Shown: positions 37,212 to 50,629 of the stretch, piece after piece | Layout: the number at the start of each line of letters is the position of its first letter | Position numbering within the stretch: the stretch's first letter is position 1 | NCBI GenBank assembly: GCA_964017195.1 | Contig: OZ024896.1 | Location: 34,678,807 to 34,742,806 of the forward strand | Source: Siderastrea radians | Lineage: Eukaryota; Cnidaria; Anthozoa; Scleractinia; Rhizangiidae | DNA: 64,000 nt | Direction of reading: 5' to 3' | The notes under the pieces: generated by a model | What the model saw: the letters and a program-made list of their open reading frames with translations, nothing else | Told to the model about the DNA's origin: nothing | The model's database searches: none | Program-made: the position numbers and the translations under genes

Positions 37212-39276
37212 TCTGTCCACCTGTTAGCGTTACACCTGACGTCAACCAAATTATCAGCAACGATAGAATGAAAGCCATAAGAACACACAGGGAACATTTG
37301 CGACAATTTAAGTGAGGCAGCAGTAAAACGATGATAGAAGTTCAATGAAAAGCAGTTGACGAGCTTTAGGGGTACAAAGAAATCAGTGTCCAGCAGCTGA
37401 AAATACAGCTCGTCTGAGGAACTTTAAAACTCAACGTTTGAGTTATCGATACACAAACGAGATCGATATTTGCCACGAATGGATAAGATTTGAATCTTTC
37501 GTTGTAGTTTAACTGGCAAATTGCTTGCGTTCTTGTCGAGTCTTGTGCGCTGTTGTAGTCTGAACGGTCGCGCTTTTCTTTAGGGTCGACGACTGCGCAA
37601 ACTCTCGCTGTCGTTGGGAAGCTAACTTTCATGTTCTGTTACTGACTCCTTTACGCTCCCCGAAGTATGAACTCTTTAAGTGTAAGAATAATTAAGAATT
37701 TTAGAGCACTTTTTTTACGTGGAAACGCTGCTTTAGTGGTCATCTCTTGATAACTGAGCGGGCAGGCTTAAGAAATCCCTAGGGAAAGTCGCACGGTTAG
37801 CCCTAGTGTGCGTTCAGTTCACAGTTCTCCTTTCTTTTCCCTGTCCGTACCTGCCTCGTTGTGTGTGGCACACACAAGTCTTTCAAAAACTCACTTCAAG
37901 CAACGAAAAAAGCAAAACCGCAGTCAGAGTGGCTGGCTAAACTATAACCAGATACTAAGATATGCACTTAGAAAGGTTAATCCAGTTAGAGCGAACCAAA
38001 ATTAGATGATGAATTTGAAACAAGGCGCTTGGTAACCGCAAATGGATCAGGTTTTAAAAATGGAACTGTAAAACACTTCAGCAGAAGATTAATTTTTTGG
38101 TTGAAGTTTCCGACATCTAAAATGCCAAATTTATCTTTTTTCCTGCCGGAAGGCTTCGTATAATGGTGAACAGGACACGTCGCGATTGGTTTACTTGAAG
38201 CATTAAGTATCGATCGAAAAGACATTTTGTGTTTTCAGTAAATTAAGTCAAAATGTGCAATTCCGAGTACACGAATAAACAGATTTTTCAATCACAGCGT
38301 AACCGGCAAATAACAAGTACTAAAAAGAGTTTACTGGTCAGCTTCACTTCAACTTTATTACTATTTAGTATGAAATTTTTGGCGGGATCAGTAAATTGCG
38401 GATTGCCCCCGATTTTAGGTTTACACGGAATCTAATTTTGGCGAATTAAAAATATTGTCGCTTCCTAATAGGATTTGATTTTAGCTGCGGTTTTAGTGAG
38501 CCATCGGTGTCTGAATACTACTTTATACGAAAACAAACAATCGAATGTAAAAAATGCAAAATTTTTAACAGTCAATGCCACTTCGAACAAACACAACTGC
38601 AAAAGATGTATAAATTTATTGTAGTGATACTCCATAAATTTATTTGGTTTGACTTTTGTGATAAACCTCAAGACAATATGCCCGAGTTGATGATGTTCTC
38701 TCTTCTCATTATCCATACTGTAAAGATAAATTTGGGATTAACGGTTTAAACACCGCTTAGCTTTTCTTAGATACCAGAAAACCAAAAGCTTGTTAAGTAT
38801 ACCACGAGTAATAGAATACATGACAAAAATCTCTGCGGACAAGTTTAAAACACTTCCGGACTTTCTTAGCAAACAGTTCGCTGAAAAGGGAAATCTAGCT
38901 GAATAAAAACAACTTATGAAAGATGATCACTGGAATCTGATGGGAGAAATAATTCATATCCACTGCTGACATTCTTTTTAAACAGCTCATCTCTGATCTT
39001 GTTTCCTTAAATTATTTAGACGGTGCAACATTAATCAACCTACTGTCCGGACCTGCCCGGCATACGACAAATATGTAGTTAACAAACTCTTGGTGGCAAT
39101 TTACCCGAAAGAATCTTGGGTGGAATTGCGGTACTAAGCCGTAACCTACTTATCAGCCCAATTTCATATCTTTCTGTTTGTTCTGTCCTATTTCGTCCGA
39201 CCATAAACCAAAAATATTTCCCCTACTCAGGTTCACCCTACACTCTATTTGCAAATTGAGACCAGTATTGCATAGG

Positions 39277-39428
39277 TTGCCTGTTTTCCCGCGCTTGCAA
39301 CTGATTCATAGTTTGGCACGGGGTGCAAGTTTTCGTGCGCTTGGCACCGGTTGCACGTTTCCCGCTCTTGGCAAGAGGTGTTTTTTTTCTCGCGCCTTGC
39401 TACTGGTTGTAAGTTTTCCCACGCTGGC
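39277..39428. repeat. Minisatellite, ~28-bp units
   Basis: About five imperfect units of the type 'ggttgcaagttttcccgcgc' followed by 'ttggcac', most clearly at 39327-39428. Confidence 0.5.
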
Positions 39429-40384
39429 CATCCTAATTCCACACAAAACAGCTCAGTACAAAACCATACACATGTAGCTTTTCTGAAGGACAAACAAAGC
39501 AGCAAGGCCGATCTGACTACGTAGAAAAATTAACTTTGCAAGGCATCAACACGACACTGATAGAACTTCAACAGAGCAGAGTTGCAGCCGTAGACAGCTG
39601 TTTCGCTCTTCTTAGAGCTCTAAAGGAGTGTGCCAACACCCCCCCCCCCCCCTCCCTCTCCCATGCGATATCCTCCGGGCTCGTGATAAGCCAAAATTGT
39701 ATGCAATTCTAGGAGCCCATTACTCCTGGCAATTCCAAACATTTTAGTCAGTTTACATGATTTAGGTGAGGCTTTAAACTGTCAGGTCGACTACGAAAAT
39801 TAGAGCTAAACAATCGTGTTATTGTTAGCTAGCATGCTACAAACAACGTTCACTTATTAACGGTATGTAAAACAAAACCTGTACGATGAAAAAAGACCCT
39901 TATAAAACCGCTTAACTCGTAAACAAGATTTTTCTAAGTACGTCCTAGTATCATTTTCCTTGCACGCCTTCACAAGGAAATACGGCTATTTGACACTGTT
40001 GCGTTTAATTACGACACAAGAATGCACTGTTTACAGGAGCTGTTTAGAGGTCTAAGAGCGCACAAGTCTGACAGATTTCAACAGAAAGTTAATAATTTCC
40101 AATCGGAACAAAATCCACAAGTGAAGAGTACCACTGGAATAAAACTTCTCAACTGCTTTCATTTGAACTGGGTCACACCCAGTTTAAGCCCCAACAGTGA
40201 TCAGGATCAAATTTCTCCTCATTGCAATGTTATGGGCTCCTGATACAGGCAGGAGCCTGATACAGGTCATGATGAATTGTCTTGCTGTGTTAAGACTCAA
40301 GACTAGTAAGGAGAATTTGTATCATGATACTGGGGCTTAATGGTTAACCTGAAAAGTCAAGTACTGTGGGAAAGGGAGGGGGGG

Positions 40385-40890
40385 GGGGTTACTGCGCAGT
40401 AGCTTTCATAGAATGGTCATAAACACTCCTCAGTTGCAATCACCTTACACAGCGCACAAAACAGTGGCACTGGAAAGACTGTATTGTTTCATAACTTTAT
40501 TTGAACGTTTAGTAACGCTAACTAACACTTGTAAGGTGGATTTCGCGCACGACTCTAAAGTATGAACCGGCATACTGTACAGCACAATAAACAGCACCAC
40601 AGGACAGTACTGCTTAGTAGCTTTCATTTGAATGGTCACACTTTAGGATTTCATCCACAGACTCAAAAGTTAAAACCACCTTGTACAGCATAATAAACAG
40701 TACCACAGGAACGTACTGCTCAGTAGCTTTCATTTGAATGGTCACACTTTAGGATTTCATCCACAGACTCAAAAGTTAGAACCACCTTGTACAGCATAAT
40801 AAACAGCACCATAGGAAAGTACTGCTCAGTAGCTTTCATTTGAATGATCACACTTCAGGAGTTTATCCACAGATTCAAAAAGTAGAAACA
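40385..40890 (-). repeat. ~106-bp tandem repeat array (minus orientation)
   Basis: The anchor 'aatggtcacactttagg' (or its variant) recurs at 40631, 40737 and 40843, a period of 106 bp. Units also share 'ttcatccacagactcaaaag', 'accaccttgtacagcataat' and 'gtactgctcagtagctttca'. Outer units are more diverged. It lies about 1.2 kb upstream of bHLH gene C; a further copy in plus orientation is at 41270-41400. Confidence 0.85.
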
Positions 40891-42028
40891 CGTTACATAT
40901 CATACACAATTATACACTATATAAAGCTACACTCTGCGGAGGGGTAGCGGTGTTTGTTACAATGGTTTTTGTATGTCAATGAGAAGTACTGATCCGGTCA
41001 TTGATGCTACAAAATAACACTCGAGGGCCTGCTGGTTTCTGCACAAAAAACTCTTTAAACAAGAGTTATGGCACGAATGCTGTGAAAATCCTTTTCAAAC
41101 TGTTACATTAATTGTAATAACACACAGTGGCATTAAATAACTAAAGGTAAGCTCATTTCGGACAAATACTGCACATTTTTTCTCTGAAGACCAAAGTAAA
41201 CTTTCCATGCTACAGTCAAGCATGCAGTTGGAGATTAGTCTGTGACAGGGTCTGTGAACAAAAACCTAAGAGTGGCCATTCACTGAATGAAAGCTACTGA
41301 GCAGTACTTTCCTGTTGCCGTTTATTGTTCGATACAGTACAAGTTGAATTTGTGGGTGAGGGGCCTAAAATCCTCAACTGTGACCATGCTAATTGTTTTT
41401 AAATTCTCCTCAAGTGGAAATTTAACAAAATTTGTCAAATGGTTAATAAAATCGCAACTCAAAACGTTCTGGTTTTGATTATACAAGACAGGGTGCGGCG
41501 AGAACGTGACGTCAGTACGCTAAGTGCTGAAACTTAAAACTACAATGATTTTTCCGAAATTCCACACACGCCTAAAAAATCTCGAAAGCGCCTGTTCAGT
41601 TTAAATCAAAAGTGCACTCTCAGACAGAACACATCATTAAGGACCACACAACAAAGACGCTACTCACTAAATGGCTACTAACTACCGGCTTAAAAACAAT
41701 TTGACACTGCTGGGCATAAGTGAGATTTCCGCGCTGTGATTGGTTGTAGAGAAGAGTGTCACATTGGGAGAGACAAATGCGCGACGCGAAACCTCTGAAA
41801 GGTCAATTTCCTGGCACGGGAAGCGAAATAAGAGACGCAAGCGGGCGCGGTAATTTGCTCGCTGCGAGCTTTCTGGGGTAGCTGTCGGAGCAAAAGGTTA
41901 TCGCGTTGAGCTATTATAAATGAAAAAGCAATTACAGTGATCGGGTAAATTGAAGGCCGTCTCGAAAACACGTTTGACAGATCCCATTGAAATTGGTGAG
42001 ACAATCGGATCGCGCGCGCGTTTGTGTG

Positions 42029-42035
42029 TATAAAA
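42029..42035 (+). promoter_or_regulatory. TATA box of bHLH gene C
   Basis: TATAAAA, 57 nt upstream of the ATG at 42092. A start near 42058-42064 (TCAGTTT) is expected. This places the upstream in-frame extension outside the transcript. Confidence 0.7.
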
Positions 42036-42091
42036 GCGCTTCGTGGCGAGAACCTACAATCAGTTTATTCAGTTGCACTGTGGCACCACAC

Positions 42092-42637
42092 ATGGAGTAT
42101 CAACCGTTTGACGGAGCAACTATGGACACATATTCTCTCTCTCCAGTGGGCTCCGCTTGCAGTTCTAGCGGATCCGAAACAAGTTTAAGTCCAACACCAT
42201 CACCGCAAGCGCTTTACTATCCTACAGGCCGAAGGATAAACCTATCGTATCAAAACCATTGTCAATCTTACATGAAAAGACTTTACACAAACAGCAGGGA
42301 AAGATGGAGGCAACAACATGTTAACCTGGCGTTTGGCGAACTTAGAAAGCTACTACCGACTTATCCCCCGGAGAGAAAACTCTCGAAAAACGAGATTTTG
42401 AGACTAGCGGTGAAGTACATCCGATTTCTGGACGATTTAGTTAAAGACATGAGCAATGTAAACGAAGAGAACCAAGTTTCATGCGACGGTCTCACTGGCG
42501 CAAAGCTGAAGGAAGAAGAACACGAAATTGAACAATTATCCTGTGAAGGGCAGTCGAACTTTTCTCTGTCATCAATGGAAGAGGCGGACACAGAAACGCT
42601 GGGTACAAACGCAGCGTCAATATTTGAGTTGCCTTAG
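42092..42637 (+). CDS. TAL/LYL-type bHLH transcription factor, gene C
   Basis: Intronless, 181 aa. ATG 42092 was chosen because the longer open frame upstream begins at a TTG and crosses the TATA box at 42029. The bHLH domain is at about residues 62-118: basic [14 protein letters not shown], helix 1 [13 protein letters not shown], loop PPERK, helix 2 [19 protein letters not shown]. It is the closest of the three to the canonical TAL1 pattern ([16 protein letters not shown]). The N-terminus is Ser/Thr/Pro rich (residues 10-45, possible activation region); the C-terminus is acidic and Ser rich. Expected role: tissue-specific class II bHLH binding E-boxes with an E-protein. Exact family member (TAL1, TAL2 or LYL1) cannot be set from this sequence. 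Confidence 0.95.
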   Translation: MEYQPFDGATMDTYSLSPVGSACSSSGSETSLSPTPSPQALYYPTGRRINLSYQNHCQSYMKRLYTNSRERWRQQHVNLAFGELRKLLPTYPPERKLSKNEILRLAVKYIRFLDDLVKDMSNVNEENQVSCDGLTGAKLKEEEHEIEQLSCEGQSNFSLSSMEEADTETLGTNAASIFELP

Positions 42638-45600
42638 GGCCCGTCAGATCAGAAGATTACCGAATTTTATACCACGAACAGACAATTCAAGTTTAATTTC
42701 CCGTGTTAATACGGCGCGGTCTGATAAATGTCGGTGCATGTAATCGACTAGTAAACGACATGCTATAGTAAGTTCGTACCGTGGTTTTAGCTTTTCAAAA
42801 TAGAATTGTAAATAGTGTAATTATTTTATTGCTGTAAAACCAGTTCGGTGTGTGTAATCATGTTTACAATTATGCTTAAAGTGTATAAATAGGGTACTTT
42901 CCGTGGTGTTTTCACCGGCTTTGTTTACTTAAGTACTAAACGACCCAGCTTTTGAAGAGCCCAGTATGACACTGTACGGTGTATGTTTCGTTGTTGAACT
43001 CTTTAAAACTATTATGTTTATCTGTCCACCGATTTACGATCAAGGAAACTGGACGATGTAATTATAAACACTTTTTACTGATCAAGATCTTGTCATTTCG
43101 TGTTATCATCTGTCTATATATCCGCTTGTTTTCGATTCGCTATATTGCGACTTTATAACGCAAAAATGGTGTAAAATACGCCCCGAGGGAAGTGAAAAGT
43201 AGATTTTCACGCCCACAGTGTGAACACAAACGCGTGAAAATTCACAGCGAGCGGATAAAAGTCATTAGGAGTGTAAATGTTTACTCACTCTCCGGAAAAA
43301 ATAAGTGATATCACAAACATGAACAAAGAATACTGTGTTATCGGCTTTTCGTGTCTAAAACGGGATCGGCCGCGATTGAAAGAGCAAACCTTCTTCATTC
43401 AAGTGTTATGTTTCTGTCTAATTCGGAGATCGCAAAGCTGATAAGTTGAGTAACACTAAATTAATGAGATATAAGAAGTGACAGTTTTGAGAGAGAAAAG
43501 ATTAGTGCCTCTACAAGAGCACGGCATTTTGTAGTGAAAGTAGAACGAAAAATACAATGTCACGTTTATCCATGCCTTTGAAAACTTCAGTAATTTGCTC
43601 TTTAGAGAGTGTCTTTCCGGGAATTTTTCCAGCATTTTTAATTTGTCTACACCCTCATTTTATTGTGCCACAAATCTCCCCTACGGAGATTTTGAATACA
43701 TTAAGTAACTCTTCACATTTAGATAAACTGGATTGTAAATTTGTCTGTCCGAAAATGTCGTTCTATAAAATACTTGTCTACATAAACATCACGAGATATT
43801 TGTTGTTAAAATTTTTGCCTTTTATAACATAAAATGGTAAGAGGTATCTGTCGAAATCACTCGTTCATCTTCACCTCTTTCTACTGCGAAATACTCTGAA
43901 TGAAAACATAATGGTCACCAACTGAGAAGACGCTCAATACCAAATTTCACTTGAATGAACACCAAAGTGCCTAATAGATTACATTTGATTTAATGGTCGA
44001 ATAAGAGTTTTTTTCAAAAGGCTCAAAAGTTAGGAGATATTAACATAAATCAGCGTTCGTCTCTGAAAAATCGAGGCAAGAATGCAATGCTCTTAATTTT
44101 TGGGAACTGATCTTCTGTACGAAGGACAACAATTGCACACTTCCATTTATTAAAAAAGCGTCAGTTTAGACGGGTCAATTTACTAGTGTTATACGTTTTT
44201 CACAAAGGAAGGAACAAGGAATGACAAAATCCTCGGCTAATTCGCGAAACGAGAAAACCAACCACACAAGATTTAGAGGAAACGGAAATAGCTGCGATTA
44301 ACCTTAAGTTTGGTGTTAAATTCCCACTAATAACTTTACAACAACAAACGAGAAAAATTTCAAAACCTTTCCGAATGTCTAACACAAACAAACAAGAGTA
44401 AATGATTAACACATGTGCAGCGAGCCGGGCCAAAGGAGTATGTGTGCGTGCTCGAAATCAGTTGACTTAGCTCGTGCAACACATGAAAGGAATTACAAGA
44501 ACAAGTGATGACAAGAGAGAAAAACGTTGATAAATGAGGAGATTGGCTTTCTATCTGGGCAGATGGAATGAATTTACTCCTTAATTCTAAGATATTCTGT
44601 GTCGCAGGGGCTGTTTACAGTTTGTAATCACTACGGGCCAGTTTCAAACGCGTGCCCCAACTTCGTGTAGAAAGAGACATCAGACAGCACCTTCAAAATT
44701 GCTCATTTTAAATTTAGCAACTATTCTAAACTTTTACACTGGCCCAAAAAATTAAAAAAAACAAACAAACAAACCGTCCCATGGCAAAATATTACTCAGT
44801 GTCTACAGATATACTATAATAATTAGGATGGCGACCACACTCGAAGATTGGAGCCACTTTGCACGGTATTGACGGCTGGAGTTGTCGAGAATATTTCACA
44901 TTGGAAGTTGCTCCATAAATGATATTTTTTAGTTGCGATATTTCTTAACAACAAAACAAAAAGTCGGCCGACAAATGACATGCTTAAGGCTAATACTTGC
45001 TTAATAAGTGTTGGTAGTTTTGTGGCCATTTGTAGAAGAAAAAAAAACTTTTATTTTAACGAGACTTTTGTTTGATACTGAGCAAATAATGATAAAACAA
45101 ATACAAATCAAAGGAAATGAATCTGATCGTGTCAGACTGAAAACGGTTGCAAATACCTTTTTTAAATAAATCTTAAAAGTTTTGGATCTAAGCGGAAAAA
45201 AATTGAGTCGTTCGTTAACCAGAACCATAGATCGCTTTCGTTTTTCCTTACTTTTCATTACTTTCAAATTCAGAATACAGCGGCATTTTGCAATTAACGA
45301 CTCCACGAAAAAGAACCGACCCGCCCAACGCCGAACAATTAAACAAGAAAATATTTGTTTGACAAAACGTTTGCTTATAATTTTCCACACAATACCGCCA
45401 AAAGAGTATTATTTCTCCTCTAAGTGAGTCCAATAAAAGATAAGAAACGGAAATCACTGTGTTATTATAAGAGATTAAAAGAAGCGAAACGTTTCGAGCT
45501 TGACCGATCAAAACAGACATGAGAACAAGCTGTTGTCTCCTAGTTAGTTTTGACTATTTGCTTAGTTCATTGTTTGCGATGTAAATAAGCAGAACAGAGC

Positions 45601-46640
45601 AAACAAAAAACTTATCCGTATTTATATCACCTCTACAAAACCGCCATCCATTTATTTGTCTGGGATAAAATCTGAAAAGATCTTGTCAGTAATTTTACAC
45701 AGGCAATAAAGCAAACAAGAGATATAATTATAGATGGTAAGTGTCTACTCACAATCACAAAAGCTTGTTTTAGTTTTATCGACAGTAAGTGTTGCATTTG
45801 CGCACGCGACTAATTAGGCAAACAAAATACAGTACACAAAACAAACGACACAGGTAATTGTAAGTGGCAAGGGCCTGCTCACAAAATTACTTAAACGTGT
45901 CCGCGACTTAGTTTGATCTGTGAATTTCTCTTTGAGTGTGCAATTTTTAGACCAAACAAAAAGACACTATGCTTTCAGTTACTCAATCGATCATACATTT
46001 TTTCCGACCGTAGAACTTTTTTAGTGATAGCGCTAGCACAACACCAGCGACTTGCAACGTTCTGTATTAGACTTTAGAACTGAACGGTCTGGAGTTGTTC
46101 TCTTGAAGGTTTTCTCAGTCAGAATTTCGCCCTATTTTGTTGTCGAACAGAAAATACTTAAAAAGACCCTCACAAAAAATTGCCAACAAAAAAATTACAA
46201 AGACCGATCTAAAGCTTTTGATTTTTCTCTATCAATTCTATTAAGGTGTTTTCCTAAATTTCGTCTTTTATATCCAGTAGGCATTTATTCGTCCGAATAG
46301 CTGTTCAAAGCTCAAGGATTATCAGATAGCAAACAACTTTTTTGTTCGCATTCACAAAATCAGAGCCTGAATTAGTTTTTATTCAACAGTCTTTTTTTCC
46401 ACAATTTCATTCCCTATGATTTAAATTCTAGATGTTTATTGTTTCCTTCTTAAGTTAATCACGTTCAGTTTAGGGTTTTACTTAGAACAACCACCCACGA
46501 AAAAGGTGCTTTCATTCATTTCGTCTAATGGCAAACAATACTAAGTTTTTGTCTCCAAGGCAACATCTTTTAGAGGGTCGTAGGCCTGAAAATGCTATTT
46601 GTACTTTCAATTTTGACTTCAAATACGTTTAAATACTAAA
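42638..46640. other. Intergenic downstream of gene C
   Basis: The first few hundred bases are likely the 3' UTR of gene C. No other gene recognised; open frames on both strands near 45001-45520 are mutual shadows without domains. Confidence 0.4.
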
Positions 46641-47900
46641 TACGTTAAGATACAGTGGAATCCGGATTTTTCGAACGCTCGATTTTTCGAACCTCCCGGT
46701 TCGAACCATGGCACGTTTCCCTTCAGGTTTTGCTTCAGTCAAACACTGTAATTTTACCACCGATTTTTCGAACCCTCGATCTTTCGGAACTCTCGATATT
46801 TCGAACCAATTCTTGCCTCACAAGGAAGAAATTTATTAGAAAATTACCTTCAATTTCTCGAAAGACAATACCTTGTAAAGAAAGCGCGATTTCATGCCAT
46901 ATTCGACTTTCGAACCAATTTCCGTTTCCCTAGGAGGTACGAGACTGTAAGAAACGACAGAGCCCTTTTTTGTGGTGTAACCGGAACAACAGAATTTGTT
47001 TTGTTTGGCATTGTCTTGCAACTTTGAAAATAACCGAAGGTTACAGATCAAGATAATTCAATAGTTTCCTGAGATTGTTGTTGTTTCGTGGGCAAACTGC
47101 CGGAAATTACATTGCAAATTGTATGGAAGAAAAGACGGCCAACCCACGCGCCGACACATAGCTAATAAATAAAAACTAACAATAAGTGAACAACCTTCAA
47201 TAAAATAAAGGAGTTACCTATAATTTGGTGGTCAATTGTTTTAATTCCAGACATCCATTCTTGATAATCCTTTTGTTGGCCTTATCGTTTTCATTTGATA
47301 CTTTCCTTTTGCAAAAAAAAAAGTCTCTTTGAAACAAACACACATGCAAAATCTGTCTTTTAGGCCAAACAAAAGGCTAGGATTTTGTTCCCGAGCCAAA
47401 AACGTTAAATTTAGGGCCGTGGGCCAAAGAAGGACATTTTGAAGCAGTTCTCTCGCAGAGTTTCCCGTTTTTGTCCCGCCAAGTCTAACAAGTCTGTCAA
47501 GTCTGGATTGCGCTTTTTTGTGACAAGAGAAGATGATTTATTCTGCTTTGTTTCAGTTACAAACTAAATTACAAGTAATAAAAAAGTTTTAACACTAAAA
47601 AGGAAGAACCGATTGGCACCTAAACCACGCGCAGAAAATGTGTAATCGAGTTAATTCATACAAAAACAAACAACAGAGCTAGACTACAATTAATGAAATA
47701 AAAAGAGTTTTTGTCCTTAATTGTTCTAACTCTAGACATCTATTCTGTTGCTCTCTTTGATGAGCTTAATCGTTTACGTTTTATACTTTCCCTCGATCAA
47801 AAGGGTCTCGCCGGAAAGAACACTCGGGCAAAAACGTGCCTTCATCTCAACTCGCCTAAAGTCAAACAAAAGGCTAGGTTTTGAACCTGTACCTAAAACG
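46360..47900. repeat. Three diverged copies of a ~200-bp segment
   Basis: Segments near 46360-46560, 47220-47400 and 47700-47900 share 'attctagatgtttattgt'-like, 'ccagacatccattctt'-like and 'caaacaaaaggctagg' words in the same order. The second and third copies are about 490 bp apart. This suggests old local tandem duplication, or separate copies of one repeat family. No coding potential was seen. Confidence 0.4.
46655..46945. mobile_element. pogo/Tigger-like terminal fragment
   Basis: CAGTGGAATCCGGATTTTTC with repeated 'gatttttcgaac' and 'tcgatatttcgaacc' words resembles the ends of pogo-type (Tc1/mariner) elements. A related inverted end is only weakly visible near 46905-46950. There is no transposase. 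Confidence 0.35.
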
Positions 47901-50629
47901 TGGAAGACAAGTCTACCGAACCACGCTTCTGCAAGTTATCAACTGGTCAATTGACAAAAAAAGAAAGCTACTCACATAGTCATCTTAACACCGCACGTGC
48001 GCCCTCACGTGCCACGCAAGTTGTCTCGCGGGAGGCACCTGGTGGTGTGCTCTGCAAGACAGCTGTAATGACGACTTCGAAGTGTCTACCATTCTCATTC
48101 ATTACTTATGCCGCTCATTGTCTCGCGTGGTTAAGTTATGGGAAAAGATTGTGGCCGAGGCAATCAGCAGCTGGGTGCGAAAGCACACACTGCGTCTTAT
48201 GTCACCGAAGGGGAGGTGGGAGGGCTGAAAATCCCTCCTGACTTACCGGCTTGCGTATCTCTTTCGAAATGCCTCGAATCTGGGCAAACAGGATAGTTTA
48301 AGCAAGGAGACATAGCCTTTGGGGATTCAGCGCATTATTAAGCAACCACCTTCCAACAACAGGGTTGTGTCATCCAAGCACTCCAGAATTCTGCGGCATA
48401 AATATAAATGAGAATAGTTTCTGGATTGTACCAGTTACAGTATCCTATTTTTTTCATTTTGTGGCTGAGTACTAATTCCACAGAAAACAAACGAAACCGG
48501 GTGGGTTTATCTTAACCGGGTGGTAGTTTCTATGGGGAGGAGGGAGGACAGTCCTTTTCCTGACGCAAGGTCAAGAATTCACCATTTTTTCATTACGTGA
48601 ATCATCTTTTGAAATTTACAATAAGAAAACCATTATACACCTTTTATCCCCATATTTTCCCGTGTGTTAGCAGAGTATTATGGATGGTGTTGTTGAACTG
48701 CGCATGCCATAGCACGAAGTCTGGGCTCAAGGGATAGTACAAAACAGTGAAAAGGGCGGGGGGGGGGGAGAGCAACTGCGTCTGAAATTCCCCCTTCCCG
48801 GCCCGACTTATTACTCCCTGCCTCTGTAGACCCGCAAAATATCGCACAAGGTCGCATTTTTCCTTTCTCCCCCACTCACTGCCCTCTTTTTTTTTCCCTT
48901 CGGAAGCAAAGAATTGATACAACTTTGCCCGATAACAAACCTTCCACGGGGACGAGATAAAAAAGTTCGCGGGAAAGGGTGGGAGGCTGGGAGGGGGGAG
49001 TCCAAGAGAGGATATGGGAAGTGGGGGATTCTTCCCACCCCTAACCCCTGTCCCCAGTCCCATGTAATTGCTAGAGTAAGACAAAAAGAGGTTTTCTCGA
49101 TAATACCGACGGTCAGGAGAAAAGATTAAAGACCGGCTGCACTGGAATTCGCCGTGCGCTAACTGACTTCTACAAAGGAAAACTAAATTTACTTTTCTTT
49201 TTTGACATAAAAAAATTATTGAAGTCTAGCTGGACTTTAATTGGAGCAATAAAACGGTCACCAGTAGCTGTTTATTGTTAGATAAGGAAAGGGTTTTCTG
49301 GACAATACCTACGATCAAAACGAGAAAGGATCGAAGACGAGTTGCGCTGACATTGGCACGAAAAGATTCTGTTTTTCGAATCAAAAACTCTTCACTGCAT
49401 TTAGCGGCATTGTTATTAAGTTACCATAATTATCGCAAGTATCACCACTTAAGGCAAAAGTATTTCCGATTAGGGCAATTATCGGCAATTACTTCCAAAA
49501 ATGAACTAATTTGTTATTTTAAGGTAAGTACTTTTGCATATTTTATCTCGAGGCGTGTGGCCGAAAACAAATAAATCTGAGCGCTGTTTAATCAACTGCA
49601 AAAGAAGACACTTCAACTTTCAAAACACTTATAGCTTTCAGTTAATAAAGTTTTGGGCAACAAAACGTTCGTCAATAGTTTGAGACATCTTAATTGAATT
49701 CCACGAGGTAATGTCAATGTGCTAAAGTGGTTAACTGCGCAAAGATTTTTTTTTGGTCAAAAGGTATAACAATTCCCCATCATTTAAGAGATAAGATCGC
49801 CGAAATTACTTATGGCTAAGCTGTTTTGTGTTCTTTGTAAGCAAATAGTTGCATTTCACAAGCGAACTGTGTTTTTTTTAGTATAATTTGTTTACTTAAC
49901 TAACTGAACGACTAGCAGAAAGTCTTTCAAGAGCATCATCACTTATGGGCAAGACAAACTGGTATCATAATCGTTTGTTTTAGATAATGATTTATATGAC
50001 AAACAGTTTGAACTGTTTTATCCGTTAGTAGTATGGTGTCAAAAACAGACTGCTCCCACATGCTACATACAGCCTTTTTGAGTTACTTATGAAAAACTGC
50101 TTCCACGTTATCGAACAAAAACCTTCTCAGCAGACTGTCACATCAGTCAGATTAAGGCTTTTATCTACCAATGAAATTGCCGAAAATTTAGCTGAATTTC
50201 ACCAGCAAGAGAATAAACATCGGCCATCTTTCTCAATGTGCGTATTAATACTTACTACGTACATAGGGACACAAGTTGTAAACTACGTAGAACACCGTAG
50301 AACCATTAATTGGGAAAAACTGCATGTACTAAAAAACAGATTGTCCAAGTACAAAGAAAATGTGGCTTCCAGTTCTTTTCCAAAAATACCCATTTTCAAT
50401 ACAAGAAAGTCACAAAACCAGTAATGTGAAGACTCTTCTGCACGGAATTCACAAGTAGATGATATTCACAAAACTAACTGTTCTTGGAAGAAAAAAGGCG
50501 GGTTCACAGCGAGCCGATAGGGCATTCTCGTCCCCAGAGCCGACTGGCCCTCTTAGCCGGCGGCGCCTTGGCACGAGGACCAGCCGCAGAGGTGCAGAAA
50601 CTATGTGACTTGGTGGAAGAGAAACGAAC
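47901..50629. other. Intergenic, no supported gene
   Basis: A G/C-run region near 48760 and 48990. The segments 49085-49150 and 49285-49345 repeat each other imperfectly ('ttttct.ga.aatacc.acg'). A 111-aa ATG frame at 50089-50424 (+) has normal amino-acid content but no recognisable domain and no nearby exon. It is left as a weak candidate only. Confidence 0.35.

Larger units (their letters stand above)
32288..41986. other. Intergenic DNA between the LINE and gene C
   Basis: No protein-coding gene recognised. Contents: a foldback element at 32774-32998; TTAA-type MITE copies near 33660-33860, 36455-36660 and 40185-40345; an (ATT)n microsatellite at 37162-37210; a ~28-bp minisatellite at 39277-39428; and ~106-bp repeat copies at about 35490-35560, 35740-35830, 40385-40890 and 41270-41400. 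Short open frames such as those at 34096-34395 and 37366-37632 have no recognisable domain. Confidence 0.5.

Noticed and set aside
41987..42091. N-terminal extension of bHLH gene C
   Set aside because: It starts with TTG, crosses a TATAAAA box, and lies outside the expected transcript; ATG 42092 is the better start.
48644..49129. Several overlapping frames near a GC-rich stretch
   Set aside because: Low-complexity Gly/Pro/Lys translations of G- and C-runs on both strands with no motif.
50089..50424. 111-aa plus-strand frame
   Set aside because: ATG-initiated and compositionally normal, but no domain, promoter or exon partner; not enough to call a gene.
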